28,811 nucleotides of DNA from the IMG/VR virus record IMGVR_UViG_3300005471_000043, positions 1 through 28,811 of that record, one strand, 5' to 3'. Below the pieces are notes generated by a model that made no database searches, was not told where the DNA came from, and saw nothing but the letters and a program-made list of their open reading frames with translations. Origin of the DNA: a virus. This document shows, piece after piece, positions 22,033 to 27,415 of the stretch (the first letter of the stretch is position 1; each line of letters begins with the position of its first letter). The translations under genes and the position numbers were made by a program.

Positions 22033-22263
22033 TTACAGCTCGTCGGGCTGAACGCCGTCACGGAGCGCTGCAGCGTTCTCGCGCAGCTCGCGGGCGTTCT
22101 GCTGGTGTGCGGACAGCGCCGCCCTGGTGACCGCCCGGTCCCTCGGGCCCAGGTCGGTGTCGGCGAGATGACGGCGGGCGTCTGCGGCGCCTTCATCAGC
22201 CCTGCGGGCACCGAACTCCTGGTCGTCGGCCAGATCGTTCAGCTTGCTGCGGGAAAGACGCAT
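22033..22263 (-). CDS. Charged helical protein, 76 residues
   Basis: Starts at ATG 22263 with GGAA upstream; earlier in-frame ATGs lack a better site. The sequence MRLSRSKLNDLADDQEFGAR and NARELRENAAALRDGVQPDE is almost wholly helical and highly charged, likely a coiled coil. Function unknown. Confidence 0.63.
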   Translation of the reverse strand: MRLSRSKLNDLADDQEFGARRADEGAADARRHLADTDLGPRDRAVTRAALSAHQQNARELRENAAALRDGVQPDEL

Positions 22264-22299
22264 GACGGTTCCAATCGGGATCAAAGGGAAGAGAGGGGT

Positions 22300-22346
22300 G
22301 GCCGCGGGCGGTGGACGGGTGGGGACCTGCTTGACCGCCCGCGGCC
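22300..22346 (-). terminator. Thirteen-pair hairpin in the operon
   Basis: GGCCGCGGGCGGT and ACCGCCCGCGGCC are perfect inverted copies around a 21-base loop. On the minus strand a pyrimidine-rich CCTCTCTTCCCTTT follows. It separates the first six small genes of the spread operon from the rest, so it may lower expression of downstream transfer genes. Confidence 0.65.
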
Positions 22347-22358
22347 GGTATGAGGCCG

Positions 22359-22445
22359 CTACTTCGGCCGGGTCTCGCTGCGCTTGTTGGCCTTGGCGAG
22401 CTTCTCGGAGAGCTTCTTCTTCTCGGCGTCAGTCACGGCGCTCAT
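22359..22445 (-). CDS. Micropeptide, 28 residues, lysine-rich
   Basis: A short frame from ATG 22445: MSAVTDAEKKKLSEKLAKAN, then KRSETRPK. It is a charged single helix. Its ATG overlaps the stop of the preceding 22-residue frame as ATGA, which supports translation by coupling. The terminator-like hairpin follows its stop. It could be a small nucleoid or regulatory peptide, or an unstructured spacer. Confidence 0.45.
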   Translation of the reverse strand: MSAVTDAEKKKLSEKLAKANKRSETRPK

Positions 22446-22510
22446 CCCTGCGGATGCGGGCGAGGCGGACGGGTCGGCAGCGGATCTTTGACCTTCGCGT
22501 GCTCAGCCAC
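22442..22510 (-). CDS. Micropeptide, 22 residues, proline-rich
   Basis: The frame GTG 22510 to TGA 22442 encodes MAEHAKVKDPLPTRPPRPHP plus two residues. Its start overlaps the upstream stop by eight bases and its end overlaps the next ATG by four. The exact joining on both sides suggests real translation, either for its own product or as a leader that carries ribosomes onward. Confidence 0.4.
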   Translation of the reverse strand: MAEHAKVKDPLPTRPPRPHPQG

Positions 22511-22694
22511 TGGACTCACCCGCCTCGCCCTCGTCGAAGACCTCTAGGAGGTGCGCGAGCGCGACTTCCAGATGGCCGATGATTCGAGCCATCGCCCGGT
22601 CATCCGCCATGTCGAGTTCCTCGGCAGCAGCCAGCGCCTTACGGGCGGCATCGATCCGGTAGCGGTCGAAGTCGGCGAGGTCGAAACGCGCCAT
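22503..22694 (-). CDS. Small helical protein, 63 residues
   Basis: Starts at ATG 22694, one base overlapping the upstream stop (TGATG); an earlier GTG at 22697 is possible. The product MARFDLADFDRYRIDAARKA with MARIIGHLEVALAHLLEVFD is helical. No motif. Function unknown. Confidence 0.62.
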   Translation of the reverse strand: MARFDLADFDRYRIDAARKALAAAEELDMADDRAMARIIGHLEVALAHLLEVFDEGEAGESSG

Positions 22695-22867
22695 CACCGC
22701 TCACCCGCCTCGTCCGGCACGACGACGAGGAATCGGTCGGTGGGCTGATCCATGACGACGGTCGCCGGGATCCCGTTGTCGCGGAACACCTTGGCCTGCT
22801 CCTCCGCCGGCCAACTGCCGCGCGGATGGGAAGCCGGGGACGTGGCGAGGATGCGGCGGGCGGTCAC
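22694..22867 (-). CDS. Small protein, 57 residues
   Basis: Starts at GTG 22867, in a GTGA overlap with the upstream stop. It reads VTARRILATSPASHPRGSWP, then EEQAKVFRDNGIPATVVMDQ and DRFLVVVPDEAGER, a compact alpha/beta pattern. Codon use is typical of the neighbours. Function unknown. Confidence 0.62.
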   Translation of the reverse strand: MTARRILATSPASHPRGSWPAEEQAKVFRDNGIPATVVMDQPTDRFLVVVPDEAGER

Positions 22868-23100
22868 CAGTCCTCCCCGGGGATGCGGCCCTCGCGCAGC
22901 GCCTCGGCCTCTTCGCGATACTCCTGGGCGTGCCGCAGGGCGATCAGAACGGTGGCCGCGGCCTGCTTCCTGACGGTCTCCGAGAACTTCGGATCGGTGG
23001 CGGCGTTCCTTGCGGACTGAGCGTTCCGCTCGCAGCGGGCGGCACAGCGCTCGCGATCCTCAGCCAGCTCCCGCATCTCTCGGCGGGACGGGCGCGCCAT
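22864..23100 (-). CDS. Charged helical protein, 78 residues
   Basis: Starts at ATG 23100, overlapping the upstream stop by one base. The whole product is helical and highly charged (RREMRELAEDRERCAARCER, ALRHAQEYREEAEALREGRI), a probable coiled coil. It resembles the 76-residue protein at 22033-22263 in its AALR/EALR ending, so the two may be paralogues. Function unknown. Confidence 0.66.
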   Translation of the reverse strand: MARPSRREMRELAEDRERCAARCERNAQSARNAATDPKFSETVRKQAAATVLIALRHAQEYREEAEALREGRIPGEDW

Positions 23101-23528
23101 CACGACACCCCGATCAGGTCGAGGCTGCCAGCCGCGGCGAGCGTCGCCTTGGCGCCGGCCATGATGTCCTCGGCGTGGGCGAGATCGTCGGCCAGCATGG
23201 TCGGCATGCCGCTGAACAGGGCCTCGTTCCCGAGGTTCGCTGCACGCAGCGCCGCCCGGCGGAAGTCCACCACAGCTCGGATGACCGGGGTGATGATCTC
23301 CTTGATCAGATCCATTCGCCCAGCCGCGGCCAGCGTCATCGCCGACTCGACGAGGATGCGATCGCAGTCGACGAACGAGTCGAACTCGGCGCCCGACCAA
23401 CTGCGGGTCGGCTTCGCTTCCAGCTCGGCCTTCCGGTCCGTCGCGATCTCGTAGCGGGTGACGGCGCGAAGCACGTCCAGCGGAGCGGTGGGGAGGTGCT
23501 CTAGTGCACGAGTAGTACTGTTCGGCAT
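23100..23528 (-). CDS. First gene of the spread operon, 142 residues
   Basis: Starts at ATG 23528 behind AGGAGA. The product is helical and soluble (MPNSTTRALEHLPTAPLDVL, then MDLIKEIITPVIRAVVDFRR), with two copies of a TLAAAGxxDLI segment (TLAAAGRMDLIKEI and TLAAAGSLDLIGVS), hinting at an internal duplication. It is the promoter-proximal gene after a 134-base structured leader. Function unknown. Confidence 0.7.
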   Translation of the reverse strand: MPNSTTRALEHLPTAPLDVLRAVTRYEIATDRKAELEAKPTRSWSGAEFDSFVDCDRILVESAMTLAAAGRMDLIKEIITPVIRAVVDFRRAALRAANLGNEALFSGMPTMLADDLAHAEDIMAGAKATLAAAGSLDLIGVS

Positions 23529-23563
23529 GGCTAGCTCTCCTGGTGATGTCAGGTGGCTGGCTG

Positions 23564-23627
23564 CCCGGGAGCGGTGTGCTACCACCGCTCCCGGGACCCT
23601 TGGCCCTGGCTGGTGTGCTACCACCAG
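23564..23627. repeat. Twin hairpins with identical loops in the operon leader
   Basis: Hairpin 1 (23564-23595): CCCGGGAGCGGTG and CACCGCTCCCGGG, a perfect 13-pair stem. Hairpin 2 (23610-23627): CTGGTG and CACCAG. Both enclose TGCTAC, which reads GUAGCA in the leftward RNA; the shared word is GGTGTGCTACCACC. They lie in the 134-base leader of the spread operon. They may be RNA sites for a regulator or DNA operators of the adjacent GntR protein. Confidence 0.72.
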
Positions 23628-23644
23628 TCGGGGCCTTTCTTCTG

Positions 23645-23673
23645 TTGCGCGGCTGGGCCGCTGGCACTACCGT
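23645..23673 (+). promoter_or_regulatory. Rightward promoter of the GntR gene
   Basis: The -35 TTGCGC (23645-23650) and -10 TACCGT (23668-23673) are 17 bp apart. Transcription would start near 23680, about 42 bases before the GntR ATG. The -10 box overlaps that of the leftward promoter by five bases. Confidence 0.68.
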
Positions 23674-23697
23674 AGAGCAGAGCTAGAGCAGATGCAA
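23669..23697 (-). promoter_or_regulatory. Leftward promoter of the spread operon
   Basis: On the minus strand, -35 TTGCAT (23697-23692) and -10 TACGGT (23674-23669) are 17 bp apart. The start would be near 23662. The direct repeat AGAGCAG-AGCT-AGAGCAG lies between the boxes, a likely operator for the GntR protein. The two -10 boxes share the palindrome CTACCGTAG. Confidence 0.68.
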
Positions 23698-23721
23698 TCC
23701 CCGAAACCAACCAGGAGCGAT

Positions 23722-24450
23722 ATGCCGCCGACGAGGCGCTACGAGGAGATCGCCGCCCACTATCGGCGGCTAATTCAGGACGGCGAACTGTCCCCCGGTG
23801 ACAGCCTCCCGTCCCTCCGCAAGGTCTGCGACGAGTTCAGCGTCGCCATGGCCACAGCGAACCGCGCCTTCCAACTGCTCAAGTCGGAAGGCCTCACGGA
23901 AGCCACATCTGAAGGCACAGTCGTCGCCGCGCGCCCAGACGTCGCAGTGACCGGCGCCGCCCGACTGAAGCACCTGGAGCGCACCGGAAGCACGCGATTC
24001 CCGGGTGAGACGTCCAGCAATCACTGGCATGGTTTGCGTTCCGTCGCTGATCCGCTCATCGCCGAATTGCTCGGCGTCGAGCCCCACGACGAAATCGTGA
24101 TCCGACGACGCGTACACCACCGGGAAGGCGGCCCGTCCACCTTCGACAGTTCCTACATCCACGTCCGCGCCCTTGGCCCCGTCGAGGAGCTCTTGGGCGA
24201 GGGGCCGATGGAACGGTTCTGGCAGGAGATCTACAAGGAACGCACCGGGCGGGAATTGATCAAATCACCCGAGCGGCGCACAGCCCGGATCATCTCGCAG
24301 ACCGAACTGGAGGCGCTGGGCATCGACATGCCCGCCGACCGCACAGCCGCAGTGCTCGTCGTAGTCAACGTCTTCCACGACGAGGACGGTCCGCTGGAAG
24401 TCTGGGAGGACGTATATCCCCCGGGCGCCTGGCAGGTCGACACCGAATAA
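23722..24450 (+). CDS. GntR-family (HutC/UTRA) transcription regulator
   Basis: A 242-residue regulator starting at ATG 23722 behind AGGAG. Residues 1-75 are a GntR winged helix (RRYEEIAAHYRRLIQDGELS, LPSLRKVCDEFSVAMATANR, AFQLLKSEGL). Residues about 95-238 form a UTRA effector domain (ADPLIAELLGVEPHDEIVIR, then ELEALGIDMPADRTAAVLVV). Full length, no damage. GntR/UTRA proteins such as KorSA and KorA repress transfer genes on Streptomyces mobile elements. Facing the spread operon across overlapping promoters, it probably represses both. The effector is unknown. An in-frame extension upstream crosses the promoters and is rejected. Confidence 0.9.
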   Translation: MPPTRRYEEIAAHYRRLIQDGELSPGDSLPSLRKVCDEFSVAMATANRAFQLLKSEGLTEATSEGTVVAARPDVAVTGAARLKHLERTGSTRFPGETSSNHWHGLRSVADPLIAELLGVEPHDEIVIRRRVHHREGGPSTFDSSYIHVRALGPVEELLGEGPMERFWQEIYKERTGRELIKSPERRTARIISQTELEALGIDMPADRTAAVLVVVNVFHDEDGPLEVWEDVYPPGAWQVDTE

Positions 24451-24455
24451 ACGAA

Positions 24456-24512
24456 CGGCCGGACGGTTCTCACCCGCCCGGCCGATTCGACCAGCGAGTT
24501 CTCACCTCGCTG
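24456..24512 (+). repeat. Second pair of hairpins sharing a loop
   Basis: Hairpin 1 (24456-24484): CGGCCGGACGG with CCGCCCGGCCG, one A/C mismatch. Hairpin 2 (24492-24512): CAGCGAG with CTCGCTG. Both enclose TTCTCAC. They lie in the 97-bp gap between the GntR gene and the TTA-codon gene, on a transcript that reads rightward from the GntR promoter. The first could also act as a terminator for GntR, though no T-run follows. Confidence 0.68.
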
Positions 24513-24547
24513 ATCAACGAACCCACTCCTGCAAGAAGGGATCCTCC

Positions 24548-24859
24548 ATGAACTCTACCGCCGCCGCCTTAGCGCAGCCCGCCCCCGCCCCTGCGGCATC
24601 CGTCACGCCCGACCACCTGATGGACACTCCACTTCCCCAGCTCCTCGCGGAGCTCGGTGTCTCCCTGTCGGTCATTCCGATCGAGGATCCGAGTTTCTGT
24701 GGCTACCTCGTCGCCCGCGGGGAGCGTGTGGACACGGTGGTGGTGTCGTCGTCCTGGTCTGAGCTGGTTCAGGATTCGATGGCGCGGGCGATGCTCGGGG
24801 TGGCTCTGCGGGTGCCGCTCCCGCCGCTGCCGGAGCCGTTCGAGGTGACCGAGTTGTAG
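24548..24859 (+). CDS. TTA-codon small protein, 103 residues
   Basis: Starts at ATG 24548 behind AGAAGGGA. The N-terminus is alanine/proline-rich (MNSTAAALAQPAPAPAASVT). A compact part follows (MDTPLPQLLAELGVSLSVIP, VDTVVVSSSWSELVQDSMAR). Codon 8 is TTA, the rare leucine codon read in Streptomyces by the bldA tRNA, so translation may be tied to development. It lies after the GntR gene and is closed by a very strong terminator. Function unknown. Confidence 0.72.
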   Translation: MNSTAAALAQPAPAPAASVTPDHLMDTPLPQLLAELGVSLSVIPIEDPSFCGYLVARGERVDTVVVSSSWSELVQDSMARAMLGVALRVPLPPLPEPFEVTEL

Positions 24860-24867
24860 TAGCGCGC

Positions 24868-24906
24868 AGAAGAGCCCCGACCGCGATAGGCGGTCGGGGC
24901 TCTTCT
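24868..24906. terminator. Seventeen-pair bidirectional terminator
   Basis: AGAAGAGCCCCGACCGC and GCGGTCGGGGCTCTTCT form a perfect 17-pair stem around five bases, with TCT/AGA ends. It separates the rightward TTA-codon gene from the convergent repressor gene, so it stops both transcripts. Confidence 0.92.
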
Positions 24907-24923
24907 CTTGGGCCGGCCCGCGC

Positions 24924-25352
24924 CTACAGCAGGCCTCGTTCACGCAGTTCCTGCACGACGCGTTCGCTCATGTCGCGGATCTCTTCGGCCGTGGTGCCTT
25001 TGGCTGTGGCGATGAGCGCGAGCTGGACGACGTCACGCGCTTCGCGATCGATGACGTCTCGCGGGACGGGTGACTTCTGGATTCCCGGGGCGCCGGCAAC
25101 GTCATCGACCAGGACCGGTTCGCCACCTTCGGCTACTTGGATACAGCTGCCAGGTGCCCACTGAAGCAACCCGTCGATCTTCACGTAGTTGGTGTCGCGA
25201 ATCAGGAGACCCTTCTCGACTCGCTGCCAGGTCATCTTGGAGATCTGACCGGCCTTGGCGTTGGTGTCGTTGAGGGCGAGACCGAGCTCTGCTCGCCGCT
25301 TGCGTGCCAGTACGGCGAGGCGCTCATAGTCGCGAGTCGAGTTGCTGGTCAT
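24924..25352 (-). CDS. XRE-type repressor candidate
   Basis: A 142-residue DNA-binding protein. The first 70 residues read as a Cro/CI-like helix-turn-helix (ERLAVLARKRRAELGLALND, AGQISKMTWQRVEKGLLIRD, then VKIDGLLQWAPGSC). This N-terminal type, with ISKMTWQRVE, is common in actinobacterial phage and host regulators. The C-terminal half is helical and may dimerise (REARDVVQLALIATAKGTTA, ERVVQELRERGLL). The ATG at 25352 has no ribosome site and lies seven bases after a CATACT box, so the mRNA is probably leaderless. It is divergent from the antirepressor, the classical layout for a lysogeny switch. Confidence 0.8.
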   Translation of the reverse strand: MTSNSTRDYERLAVLARKRRAELGLALNDTNAKAGQISKMTWQRVEKGLLIRDTNYVKIDGLLQWAPGSCIQVAEGGEPVLVDDVAGAPGIQKSPVPRDVIDREARDVVQLALIATAKGTTAEEIRDMSERVVQELRERGLL

Positions 25353-25359
25353 GGCTGCA

Positions 25360-25389
25360 AGTATGCCAACTAATGCCAGCCCGTGTCAT
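25360..25389 (-). promoter_or_regulatory. Promoter of the repressor gene, leaderless
   Basis: On the minus strand, -35 ATGACA (25389-25384) and -10 CATACT (25365-25360) are 18 bp apart, and the ATG follows the -10 box by seven bases. The leaderless arrangement resembles that of the HTH gene at 13085. Confidence 0.6.
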
Positions 25390-25397
25390 CCCGTCCA

Positions 25398-25415
25398 CCA
25401 TAGTTAGCCATAGTT
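25398..25415. repeat. CCATAGTT direct repeat, possible operator
   Basis: CCATAGTT occurs at 25398-25405 and 25408-25415, a 10-bp phase, between the repressor and antirepressor promoters. Direct repeats one helical turn apart suit cooperative binding of the XRE protein on one face of DNA. No rightward promoter with good boxes is clear here. Confidence 0.5.
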
Positions 25416-25456
25416 GTGGCGAGATGGCCCCCTCACGGGCTAACGTATGACCCGGC

Positions 25457-25491
25457 GGGCCCGCCCTGAACGGCCAAGAACGGGCGGGCCC
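25457..25491 (+). other. Leader hairpin upstream of the antirepressor
   Basis: GGGCCCGCCC and GGGCGGGCCC form a ten-pair stem. Its loop contains CCAAGAAC; the word CCAAGAACGG is repeated at 25512-25521, where CTCC and GGAG can pair around AAGAAC and hide the ribosome site. This may be a translational control device. Confidence 0.5.
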
Positions 25492-25528
25492 TGTCGATCG
25501 ACCCCGAACCTCCAAGAACGGAGTGACC

Positions 25529-26377
25529 TTGAACATCGTCCCATCCTCGGGCGCCGAGCCCGACATCGGATCCTTCGAGTTCCACGGCGACACCGTCACC
25601 GTCGTCACCAACGAGCAGGGCAACTGGGCAGTCCTCGGACAGCTCTGCCAGAACCTGACCATCGACTCGGAGGCGCAGCGCAAGGCGATCCTGCGGAAGG
25701 CCTGGTCGCGGGGCCGGACCGACGTCATGGAGGTCCAGGTACCCGGCGATACCCAACGCCGTCCCCAGTTCCTGGTCCATGAGCGCATCGTCCCGATGTG
25801 GCTGGCCAACATCACCACCAGTCGGATCGCCGACGAACAGAAGCGCGAGAAGGTGGAGGAAGCGCAGGTCGAACTGGCCGACGCGCTTTACCGCTACGTC
25901 ACACAGAAGGCGGCGCCGCCCGCACCCGAGCCGCCGCGCGAGATCACGGCTGCGGCTGGCCCCCTGCCGTACAAGGAGCAGGCCGAGGTCGTCGTCATCT
26001 TCGCCAGGGCCGGCGTGCTGCCGGAGGCCTACGCGACCGCCACGGCCAAGGTGATCGTTGCCCGCGCGATGGGCGAGCGACCCGAACTGGAGCCGTCAGA
26101 GACGCCGCTGTACGCCGCGACGTTCCTGGCGGAGAAGGGTCACAAGCCGAAGACGGTGGCGAAGTTCCAGTCCGGGTTCGGCTCGCGCGTCTCGAACCGC
26201 TACTTCAAGGTGCACGGACGCCGCCCGGAGAAGATCCCGGGTCCGGCCGGTTCCCGCATCGACAAGGTCGCGGTGTACGTGGAGGACGACCGACCGATTC
26301 TGGAGCAGGTGTACGTCGAGATCGCCGACCAGATCAGCGCGTTCGAGAACGGGGGTCAGATCGCGCTCAGCGCGTAG
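25529..26377 (+). CDS. Phage antirepressor (P22_AR_N-like)
   Basis: About 282 residues. The N-terminal 100 residues match the phage antirepressor domain: DTVTVVTNEQGNWAVLGQLC, QRKAILRKAWSRGRTDVMEV, FLVHERIVPMWLANITTSRI, then QVELADALYRYV. The C-terminal part holds a second helical region (YKEQAEVVVIFARAGVLPEA) and a beta-rich end. Antirepressors bind and block the phage repressor, or compete for its sites, to start the lytic programme. The likely start is TTG 25529, five bases after GGAG; a GTG at 25523 overlaps the GGAG and is less likely. It faces away from the XRE gene. Confidence 0.83.
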   Translation: MNIVPSSGAEPDIGSFEFHGDTVTVVTNEQGNWAVLGQLCQNLTIDSEAQRKAILRKAWSRGRTDVMEVQVPGDTQRRPQFLVHERIVPMWLANITTSRIADEQKREKVEEAQVELADALYRYVTQKAAPPAPEPPREITAAAGPLPYKEQAEVVVIFARAGVLPEAYATATAKVIVARAMGERPELEPSETPLYAATFLAEKGHKPKTVAKFQSGFGSRVSNRYFKVHGRRPEKIPGPAGSRIDKVAVYVEDDRPILEQVYVEIADQISAFENGGQIALSA

Positions 26378-26389
26378 CCGAATGTCATG

Positions 26390-26419
26390 GAGGGCCCCGA
26401 CCCGCGGGTCGGGGCCCTC
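26390..26419. terminator. Fifteen-pair palindromic terminator
   Basis: GAGGGCCCCGACCCG and CGGGTCGGGGCCCTC form a perfect palindrome right after the antirepressor stop. The Nudix ribosome site begins only four bases later, so the Nudix gene may depend on read-through or on a promoter of its own. Confidence 0.88.
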
Positions 26420-26435
26420 TCCGATCGGAGACCCC

Positions 26436-26831
26436 ATGACCGACCCCACGATCGCCGCTGCGGTCGTCCCCCATGCCGGCCGCGTCCTCCTGGTCCGCCG
26501 CACCTCCCCCGCCGGCCCCCTCGTCTGGACGTTCCCCAGCGGCAAGCTGGAGCCGGGCGAGTCCGCGGCCGAGGCTGCGGCCAGAGAGGCGATGGAGGAG
26601 GCTGGAGTGACGGTGGCCCCGCTGCGGCTGCTGGGTGAGCGGGTGCATCCCGATACCGGCCGGCGCATGTTCTACGTGGCCTGCCGCCTCGTCTCGGGTA
26701 CGGCGCACGCTGCGTCGCCGCGGGAGGTCGCAGAGGTGGCGTGGGTCGACCTCGGCGGGCTGCGGGAGCTGGTGCCCGGCGGGGTGTACGCCCCGGCGCA
26801 GGCGTACCTGAATGAGGCGCTGGCCCGTTAG
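26436..26831 (+). CDS. Nudix hydrolase
   Basis: A 131-residue enzyme of the family that cleaves nucleoside diphosphates linked to a second group, using Mg2+ or Mn2+. The Nudix box (GX5EX7REUXEEXGU) is complete at residues 36-58: G36, E42, then REAMEEAGV at 50-58. Other parts fit: VVPHAGRVLLVRRTSPAGPL at the front and AEVAWVDLGGL near the end. ATG 26436 has GGAG five bases before it. The length is normal. Possible roles are sanitising the nucleotide pool or breaking a signalling nucleotide; the substrate cannot be read from the sequence. Confidence 0.92.
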   Translation: MTDPTIAAAVVPHAGRVLLVRRTSPAGPLVWTFPSGKLEPGESAAEAAAREAMEEAGVTVAPLRLLGERVHPDTGRRMFYVACRLVSGTAHAASPREVAEVAWVDLGGLRELVPGGVYAPAQAYLNEALAR

Positions 26832-26838
26832 GAGAAGC

Positions 26839-26997
26839 ATGACGAATGAACCGATGCCGGGCCCGCTGGGGACGGAGATGCGCGAGGTCACGTTCCCGGA
26901 CGGCAGTCGCGGCGTCATCGCGGTGGCGGCCGGCCTGTCGCAGGACGAGGCCGATCTGATCGCCGCGCAGGTGTGGGCGGAGATCCCAACCGAGTAG
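26839..26997 (+). CDS. Small protein, 52 residues, after Nudix
   Basis: ATG 26839 follows GGAGAAGC, seven bases after the Nudix stop. The product is MTNEPMPGPLGTEMREVTFP then GVIAVAAGLSQDEADLIAAQ, ending VWAEIPTE: a short acidic alpha/beta protein. It is probably cotranscribed with the Nudix gene and ends just before a terminator. Function unknown. Confidence 0.68.
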   Translation: MTNEPMPGPLGTEMREVTFPDGSRGVIAVAAGLSQDEADLIAAQVWAEIPTE

Positions 26998-27011
26998 CTC
27001 CTGCCCCTCGC

Positions 27012-27038
27012 GCCTCGCCCGTCGAGCACGGGCGGGGC
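27012..27038 (+). terminator. Terminator after the Nudix pair
   Basis: GCCTCGCCCGT and ACGGGCGGGGC pair over 11 positions (one T/G) around CGAGC, followed by TTTGGCGTTTGC. It is well placed 15 bp after the stop at 26997. Confidence 0.88.
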
Positions 27039-27124
27039 TTTGGCGTTTGCGCCCTTGCGGCCGATGCACACCCGCCTGACCGTGGACGGTCAGCGGGGTG
27101 GCGTATCGACGACAGGGGGACGAC

Positions 27125-27370
27125 GTGCGAAGCAGGTTGGACGACGTGGCCGGCCGACTGCTGCTACGGCTGGCGGTTCTGCTGCACCGAACAGTGGCAA
27201 GTAGGGATGCGGCGGAGCGGTTGCAGGCTCGGCGGAATCGGGCACTGCGCGCGGCGCACCGGCGCGGCGTTCCGGTGGAGGTGCTGGCGGCGCAGATGCG
27301 ACTGACGCCAAGTTGGATCCGGCAGGTGCTGAACGGACGGAAGCCGCCGGAGGTGGAGGAAGCCGCGTAG
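27125..27370 (+). CDS. Helix-turn-helix protein, 81 residues
   Basis: The start GTG 27125 follows AGGGGGA. An N-terminal amphipathic helix (LDDVAGRLLLRLAVLLHRTV) precedes a basic helical stretch and a helix-turn-helix (RRGVPVEVLAAQMRLTPSWI, then RQVLNGRKPPE). The recognition helix ends in WIRQVLNGRK. It is followed by a terminator. An in-frame GTG at 27098 is possible but has no ribosome site. It is probably a regulator; the target is unknown. Confidence 0.72.
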   Translation: MRSRLDDVAGRLLLRLAVLLHRTVASRDAAERLQARRNRALRAAHRRGVPVEVLAAQMRLTPSWIRQVLNGRKPPEVEEAA

Positions 27371-27382
27371 GGCCCACGGCGG

Positions 27383-27415
27383 CAGCCCCCGACTGGTCGA
27401 TCCGGTCGGGGGCTG
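27383..27415 (+). terminator. Terminator of the HTH gene
   Basis: CAGCCCCCGAC and GTCGGGGGCTG, an 11-pair stem, are followed by TCTGGTTGT. It ends the unit at 27125-27370. The 154 bp from here to the next ATG hold no gene that I accept, but contain a weak promoter (TTCACG-17-CACACT) for the pair that follows. Confidence 0.85.

Noticed and set aside
23458-23721. Longer start for the GntR protein
   Set aside because: It crosses the twin hairpins and both promoters; ATG 23722 has a good ribosome site and the GntR domain begins there.
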